Assembly (NCBI GenBank): GCA_003162615.1
Contig: PMNG01000003.1
Coordinates: forward strand, 3,166 to 14,201
Direction: 5' to 3'
Length of the DNA: 11,036 bases
Source: Methanothrix sp.
GTDB taxonomy: Archaea; Halobacteriota; Methanosarcinia; Methanotrichales; Methanotrichaceae
The translations under genes were made by a program, and so were the position numbers. The notes under the pieces were generated by a model. It was not told where the DNA came from, did no database searches, and worked only from the letters and a program-made list of their open reading frames with translations. Position 1 is the stretch's first letter. Each line of letters opens with the position of its first letter. Below, piece by piece: positions 6,068-11,036 of this stretch.

Positions 6068-8650
6068 ATGACGGCCAAAGTCTCAGAATATCTGCGCAGC
6101 CTGATAAAAAAGCAGGGGGACGATCATGGCATCGTGGTCTGGTATGATCCTGAAGGCCATTATGCCGGGTTCATCAATAGCCTGGATCTGCCGGGCACTG
6201 CGATCGAGCGCTATGAGGACAGCTTCTTTGATCTTCGCCACAGAATAGAGCCGCTGATGGGCGGTCTGGAGCCACCCAGGCTAATCATCTACATCCCTTT
6301 GGATCAGACCAAGACTCATAGTGCCCTGGCGGAAGCCGAGGCGGCTGGTGTTGTCCTAAAGCCAGGGATGCAGCCCTGGATGCTGAACACTAGGCTCTCG
6401 GTCATCGCCAAAGCCGGCCTCAAGAAACTCAGGAGCGAAGAGGAGATCGCCCAGATAGTTAAACAGGTGGACGCTGGCAAGCTGAGCCTCGATGACCTAG
6501 ATAGGATGGTCGGGGGCAACGGCGGCGCTCCGAGCGGGCTTATATCTCTTATCTTCGGCACCGGTAATCCCCAGGAGATAGCGCTCAAGTTCCTTTCTAG
6601 CGACCGCTACGATGTCGAGATTATGAAGAAGGAGGCCGTTGGAGAGTTCCAATCCCTTATGCAAAACGAGCTTGAGATCTCTCCCCAGGCCGGAGAGAGT
6701 CTCGAGGATCTCCGGGCCAGGCTAGGGAGATATGTCCTCGTCACTGAGTTCCTGGTAAACATCAAGGGAGACATTCCTGCCCAGCTCACCTCAGTCAAAA
6801 TAGCAACCAAGCCAGCCACTCGGGAGGCGTGCACCACCTTGGCTCGAACCTGGCGGCTCAGGCGCGACCTCAGAGAAAGCTACATTGATCATGCTACCAG
6901 AGTGGGCAGCGAGTTCAGCCTCTCAAACATGGTATTCTCCCTGGATCAAATCCTGGGAGCTGAAACATTCCTGGAGCTAGAGAAGGCCCTTCAAGGCCTG
7001 GTCGAAGAGTCCCTCATTGCCGGTGCCGGTAATAAACTGGTGGAGATTGCCAAATCGCATCAGTCGAGCTTCTGGTCCGAGCAGATGCCCGATACACTGG
7101 CCAGGTGGTCTCTGATAGCCGCAGCGGGACTGGTTCTGTTGGAGGCAGACAGGATCGAGAAGGAGATCAGATCATCTTCAGAAAACGTCAGATCATTCCT
7201 TGATTCTTACACTTCCGGAGATCGCCCCTGGTACCAGCTTGATACCAGTCACAGGAACATGGAACGAAAATTCCACGATTTCAGTTTCCTGGATGCCAGC
7301 GATAGGCTTGAACGGCTCGTCTATAAGGCAAGGAACAGATACATGGACGCCGGTTCATCTCTCGCCGAGAGGTTCCTCAGGCTTTACGCCAAGGATAGCT
7401 TCCACATAAACAACATCCTTCGCCAGTCTGAAATCTTCGAGAGAAAGGTTAAACCTGCATTAGAAGAAGGCAGTATTGCCTACATATGGGTTGATGCCCT
7501 CAGGTTCGAGATGGCCCAGGAGCTGGTCCGGATCCTCTCCAACGAGTTTAGTTGCGAGATATTTCCAGCGATGGGATCAGTCCCTGGCATTACAGAAATA
7601 GGCATGGCTTCGCTACTTCCTGGTGCCCAAGATTCCAGGGTGGTTTCCGTAGGTGATGGCAAGCTGGGGCTGGAGTTTGACGGCAAAATAGTCAAGAACC
7701 GCAATGATCGTATTGGGTTCCTGAAAGAGATTCTTACTATCAGGGTCTTCGACCTCTGGCTTGATGATCTTCTTCCAACTCCCAAACCGCCGGTGATCAA
7801 CGGGATTAAAGATGCAGATCTCGTTCTAGTGACCTCTCTTGAGATCGATAATCTGTGCGAGAGCGATAATGTAGCCCTGGCCAGAAGCGTAATGGATGAG
7901 ATCCTTTTTATGCTTCAGAGGGGCCTTCGCGCCCTGGCGAAGCAAGGTGTGAAGAGTATTATCGTGGTCGCAGATCACGGTTACCTCTTCGGCGATGAAC
8001 CCGGCATCGATATGAAGATAGAAGCTCCAGGAGGTGATACGGTTGATCTCCACAGGCGCATATGGATCGGTCACGGCGGGGCTGCTAATCCCAACTACCT
8101 GAGAGCAAAGATCTCGGATTTCGGCTTAGGAGGCGATCTTGAGATCGCTGCTCCCTGGAACTTCGCCTGTTTTAAGACAAAAGGGGGACTGAAGGCTTAC
8201 TTCCATGGTGGCCTATCCCCCCAGGAGATGGTGATACCTGTGATCACCCTGACTCCGTTGCTTCAACCCCTGGAAGAAGTTAAAGACATAATCTGGTCCC
8301 TTGATTACGGTGGCAGAAAGATCACTACCCGCTTCTTCGCTGTAAAGATATCGGGTCGCAATAAAGGCCCTTCAGCGGTAATACCTCCCAGAGTGCGGGT
8401 AGAGCTTAGAGAAGGAAAGGATTGCATATCTAAGCCAGTTGTGGCCTCCTATGGCTTCGAGGATGCCACAGGCAATGTCCAATTAAAGACGTCAGAAAAA
8501 GATACTTGGTCTATAGAGCCCAATACGATCACCTTAATGATAACCAAAGATCCTTCCCAGAAAGAATTAAAGGTCTATGTGCTGAATGCTACAACCGATG
8601 AAGAACTGGCCTCCTCAAAGGAGATAGAGGTCTCCATGATGCCGTATTGA
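6068..8650 (+). CDS. pglZ: BREX alkaline-phosphatase-fold protein PglZ
   Basis: The 860-residue product matches PglZ, the alkaline phosphatase superfamily core protein found in nearly all BREX types, some members of which act as metal-dependent nucleases. The N-terminal region opens with IVVWYDPEGHYAGF (22-35), followed by a helical middle part. The PglZ core starts near residue 473. It has YIWVDALRFEMA with D476, a SVPGITEIGMASLLPGA block whose T509 is a candidate for the nucleophile or metal site, IIVVADHGYLF with D636-H637, and FHGGLSPQEMVIP with H713. These are the usual metal-site positions of the fold, so the enzyme looks intact. The C-terminal 120 residues look like a beta-rich extension. 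ATG 6068 has GGTG at 6060-6063 and lies 11 bases after the frameshifted DUF6398-like gene. Length is as usual for the family. Confidence 0.93.
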   Translation: MTAKVSEYLRSLIKKQGDDHGIVVWYDPEGHYAGFINSLDLPGTAIERYEDSFFDLRHRIEPLMGGLEPPRLIIYIPLDQTKTHSALAEAEAAGVVLKPGMQPWMLNTRLSVIAKAGLKKLRSEEEIAQIVKQVDAGKLSLDDLDRMVGGNGGAPSGLISLIFGTGNPQEIALKFLSSDRYDVEIMKKEAVGEFQSLMQNELEISPQAGESLEDLRARLGRYVLVTEFLVNIKGDIPAQLTSVKIATKPATREACTTLARTWRLRRDLRESYIDHATRVGSEFSLSNMVFSLDQILGAETFLELEKALQGLVEESLIAGAGNKLVEIAKSHQSSFWSEQMPDTLARWSLIAAAGLVLLEADRIEKEIRSSSENVRSFLDSYTSGDRPWYQLDTSHRNMERKFHDFSFLDASDRLERLVYKARNRYMDAGSSLAERFLRLYAKDSFHINNILRQSEIFERKVKPALEEGSIAYIWVDALRFEMAQELVRILSNEFSCEIFPAMGSVPGITEIGMASLLPGAQDSRVVSVGDGKLGLEFDGKIVKNRNDRIGFLKEILTIRVFDLWLDDLLPTPKPPVINGIKDADLVLVTSLEIDNLCESDNVALARSVMDEILFMLQRGLRALAKQGVKSIIVVADHGYLFGDEPGIDMKIEAPGGDTVDLHRRIWIGHGGAANPNYLRAKISDFGLGGDLEIAAPWNFACFKTKGGLKAYFHGGLSPQEMVIPVITLTPLLQPLEEVKDIIWSLDYGGRKITTRFFAVKISGRNKGPSAVIPPRVRVELREGKDCISKPVVASYGFEDATGNVQLKTSEKDTWSIEPNTITLMITKDPSQKELKVYVLNATTDEELASSKEIEVSMMPY

Positions 8651-8704
8651 GAAAGTAGACATAGAATCAATTGATTTGCAGAGTGTATCCAAGGATGATA
8701 TATC

Positions 8705-10738
8705 ATGCCCGAGCTTGATCGAAAGGTAGCATCTGTATTCGCCGGAAAAGTGGTTCGCAAGGACCTAGTCCTGAAACTGAAGGCTGGTGTCGGAGGGGCC
8801 GTTCCCAATTTCGTTCTCGAATACCTCTTGGGCAAATATTGTGCAACCGATGACCTCGCCACTATTGAGGCGGGCATGAAGCTTGTCACCTCCACCCTGG
8901 CCGAGAATTACGTCCGGCCGGATGAGGCTAACAAAGCTCAGTCCAAAGTAAAAGAGATGGGTAAACACACCATCATCGATAAGATCAAGGTGAGATACCT
9001 CTCCGAGGACGACAAGTACTGGGCGGAGTTCGTAAACTTCGGTCATAAGTATGTCCACATTCCCGAGCTCTATGTCCAAAAGTATGATCGGCTCCTCATG
9101 GGCGGCATTTGGGCCCAGGTAGATCTGGTTCATAGGTACGATGAGGAGGCCAAAGGAAAACGCAGCCCCTTCTGGATCGAAGATCTGAAGCCTATTCAGC
9201 TGGCCAGCTTCGATCTACCAGAGTTCATAGAGTGCCGCCGCAAGTTTACAAGTGACGAGTGGATAGACCTCCTGATCCGTACCATAGGCATGGAACCGTC
9301 CCACTTTGACCGGAGGCTGAAGCTTCTTTTCTTAATCAGGATGATCCCGCTATGCGAGCAGAACTACAACCTGATAGAGCTTGGCCCCCGTGGAACCGGA
9401 AAGTCTTACGCCTACCAGGAGTTCACCCCTTATGCCATACTCCTCACCGGCCCGACCACGGTAGCCAACCTCTTCTACAATATAGGCACGGGCAAGATGG
9501 GCCTAGTGGGCCTCTGGGACGCCGTAGCCTTCGATGAGGTGGCAGATCTTCAGAAGATGCCCAAGGAAGTAATATCCACCCTAAAGACCTACTGCGAATC
9601 TGGGGCATTTGCCCGCGGAAAAGATGCCCTTTCAGGAACAGCATCCATAGTTATGTTCGGGAACACCAACCAACCCGTGGAGATCATGGTTCGGTCCTCC
9701 CACCTCTTTGCGCCTATGCCTGAGATCATCAGAGAGGACATGGCCTTTTTCGATCGCATTCATTACTACTTGCCTGGCTGGGAAGTACCCAAGATGCAGG
9801 TCGATTTCTTTACCGATCATTATGGCTTCGTAGTGGATTACCTGGCGGAAGCACTCAGGGAACTACGCCGCCAGAACTTCGTGGATATGGTTGACCATTA
9901 CTTTTCCCTTGGTTCTCACCTCAATGCTCGTGATGTTAAGGCAGTACGAAAAACTGTGTCTGGTCTCATCAAGCTGATCTATCCGCATGGAGAGGTATCC
10001 AGGAGTGAGATGACGGAGTTGCTGGAGCTGGCGCTAGAGGGCCGACGCCGTGTTAAAGAGCAGCTTAAAAAAATGGGCTCATTTGAGTATCATCAGACAT
10101 CCTTTTCATACGTAGATATCGAGAGCCGAGAAGAGAAATATGTGGGAGTGCCAGAAGAAGGTGGCAGGGACCTGATCTCTCAAGATCCGCAGGCTCCAGG
10201 TTCCATATATGCTGCTTCTGTCAACGACCAGGGCAAAGCAGGGCTATTCCGCCTTGAGGTTGGAAGCTCTCCAGGGACCGGCAAGCTAAAGATGGCAGGC
10301 GGAATCGACAGCACAACTAAAGAGTCAATACAAAGGGCTTTTGCATACATCAATGGCCATAAGGTCATGATGGGTATTGCCCAGGCATTCGATACGACTG
10401 ACTTCCACGTTGAGGCCATAAACCTTCTAGCTAATCACGTCTCTTGCGATGCTGGTGTTGGACTAGTCGTGGCCATATACTCGTCTCTCATGAGGCAGCC
10501 TGTGCTGGCAGGCCTTATCGTTTTGGGCGATCTCAGCATCCAAGGAAATATCAAAGCAGTACGATCCCTTGCAGAGCCCCTACAGATCGGCATGGATAAT
10601 GGTGCCAGGTGCGCACTGATTCCACTTGAGAACAAAAGGCATTTCTTGGATGTTACCTCAGATGTCGTCGAGAGGGTCGATCCAATCTTCTACGGTGAAC
10701 CATTCATGGCTGCGAGAAAGGCTCTGGGTTTGAAATAG
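8705..10738 (+). CDS. brxL: BREX Lon-like AAA+ protein BrxL
   Basis: The 677-residue product matches BrxL, the AAA+ protein typical of type 1 and type 4 BREX that forms DNA-binding ring assemblies. Walker A GPRGTGKS is at 227-234, Walker B AFDEVADL around D277-E278, a sensor-1-like FGNTNQ at 318-323, and FDRIHYYLPGW with a likely arginine finger R351. The C-terminal region (about 530-677) has a Lon protease-like fold: GVGLVVAIYSSL then VLGDLSIQGNIKAV. By hand alignment to Lon, the catalytic serine of PSAG falls on D582 (CDAG) and the catalytic lysine on A623 (SLAEP), so peptidase activity is doubtful. ATG 8705 is preceded by AAGGATGAT at 8691-8699 with suitable spacing. The 54-base gap after pglZ shows no clear terminator or promoter. 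Gene order brxC-pglX-pglZ-brxL points to type 1; the full length suggests it is functional. Confidence 0.95.
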   Translation: MPELDRKVASVFAGKVVRKDLVLKLKAGVGGAVPNFVLEYLLGKYCATDDLATIEAGMKLVTSTLAENYVRPDEANKAQSKVKEMGKHTIIDKIKVRYLSEDDKYWAEFVNFGHKYVHIPELYVQKYDRLLMGGIWAQVDLVHRYDEEAKGKRSPFWIEDLKPIQLASFDLPEFIECRRKFTSDEWIDLLIRTIGMEPSHFDRRLKLLFLIRMIPLCEQNYNLIELGPRGTGKSYAYQEFTPYAILLTGPTTVANLFYNIGTGKMGLVGLWDAVAFDEVADLQKMPKEVISTLKTYCESGAFARGKDALSGTASIVMFGNTNQPVEIMVRSSHLFAPMPEIIREDMAFFDRIHYYLPGWEVPKMQVDFFTDHYGFVVDYLAEALRELRRQNFVDMVDHYFSLGSHLNARDVKAVRKTVSGLIKLIYPHGEVSRSEMTELLELALEGRRRVKEQLKKMGSFEYHQTSFSYVDIESREEKYVGVPEEGGRDLISQDPQAPGSIYAASVNDQGKAGLFRLEVGSSPGTGKLKMAGGIDSTTKESIQRAFAYINGHKVMMGIAQAFDTTDFHVEAINLLANHVSCDAGVGLVVAIYSSLMRQPVLAGLIVLGDLSIQGNIKAVRSLAEPLQIGMDNGARCALIPLENKRHFLDVTSDVVERVDPIFYGEPFMAARKALGLK

Positions 10739-10782
10739 GAATATTCTGCTCAGTTCATAATACTCGCTGCCCCGCTTTCTGA

Positions 10783-11036
10783 CGTGCAGCAGCAATTGGG
10801 GGTCATCTATGCAAGGGATGCTTCTTCATAGCCGAACGATTCGAGAACTTTCGACGTGAGAAACGTCAATGGCAACGGGATCGGCTTCACCAAGAGAAAG
10901 TGGTCCTGATCCATTATACCAAGAACGCCACTGTGATCACCTTTCGGTATAAAGACGATGTGGAGAATCCAGCGCATTTGCAGCTAAAGGATCTGCCCGA
11001 GGATGGCGAGGAAGAGCTGTCCATGATGACCAAGAT
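10783..11036 (+). CDS. Unrecognised open frame, runs off the right edge (partial, no clear start)
   Basis: After the brxL stop, the frame following the TGA at 10780-10782 stays open to the edge. It reads HLCKGCFFIAERFENFRRE, then KRQWQRDRLHQEKVVLIHYT, and later an acidic stretch PEDGEEELSMMTK. The composition looks protein-like (amphipathic helix, then beta-strand-like VVLIHYT and VITFRYKD), and CKGC could be half of a zinc ribbon. There is no ATG, GTG or TTG in this frame between the stop and CKGC, so it may be the remains of a gene that lost its start, or a frameshifted one. An ATG at 10809 is in another frame and stops quickly. I do not recognise the family. The bases 10739-10782 between brxL and this frame show no obvious terminator or promoter. 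Confidence 0.35.

Noticed and set aside
5534..6070. Repeat gtcatatg at 5534-5541 and 6063-6070 as a target duplication around the DUF6398-like gene
   Set aside because: Only 8 bases and centred on two start codons; it may reflect shared start context. No inverted ends or transposase are present.
8651..8704. Promoter or terminator between pglZ and brxL
   Set aside because: No TATA/BRE-like element, stem-loop or T-run stands out; the only clear signal is the brxL ribosome site at 8691-8699.
1..11036. CRISPR arrays, tRNA or rRNA genes, insertion sequences
   Set aside because: No regular repeat-spacer pattern, cloverleaf-like segment or transposase motif was seen.

Overview
The window holds most of a BREX (bacteriophage exclusion) phage-defence locus with type-1-like order on the + strand: brxC, pglX, pglZ, brxL. 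Two accessory genes sit between pglX and pglZ, and the pglX gene is cut short. GC is near 50%, arginine is often AGG/AGA, several starts carry GGAG, GGTG or AGGATGAT Shine-Dalgarno-like motifs, and genes are tightly packed. This would suit a methanogenic archaeon of the Methanosarcinales/Methanothrix kind, but that is a weak guess.

Layout: (1) the 3' part of brxC enters from the left edge and runs open to 2237. (2) A 256-residue ORF (2241-3011) matches the N-terminal region of PglX and stops just after the conserved TPRW motif, exactly where the methyltransferase part should begin. About 900 residues of PglX, including all methylation motifs, are absent from the window. (3) Next comes a two-ATPase protein: a ParA/MinD-type domain with a KGGVGRT motif, a second GxxGxGKT P-loop domain and a winged-helix-like tail. 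It is visibly more AT-rich than its neighbours. (4) A small gene resembling the DUF6398 family carries an apparent 1-base frameshift near 5875-5880; the missing C-terminus is readable in another frame up to 6056. (5) pglZ and brxL follow and look full length. (6) The last 300 bases hold an unrecognised open frame with a CxxC motif, no good start, running off the edge.

How they may work together: in known type 1 BREX, PglX methylates host DNA and, with BrxC, PglZ and BrxL, blocks phage replication. Here brxC, pglZ and brxL keep their frames and key motifs while the methyltransferase has lost its catalytic part. Its place is taken by a ParA/P-loop ATPase and a DUF6398-like gene. This is either a decayed locus, an assembly artefact, or a BREX variant in which the PglX N-terminus is kept as a separate subunit and works with the ATPase without local methylation. 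The sequence alone cannot decide; the tests are listed in the findings.
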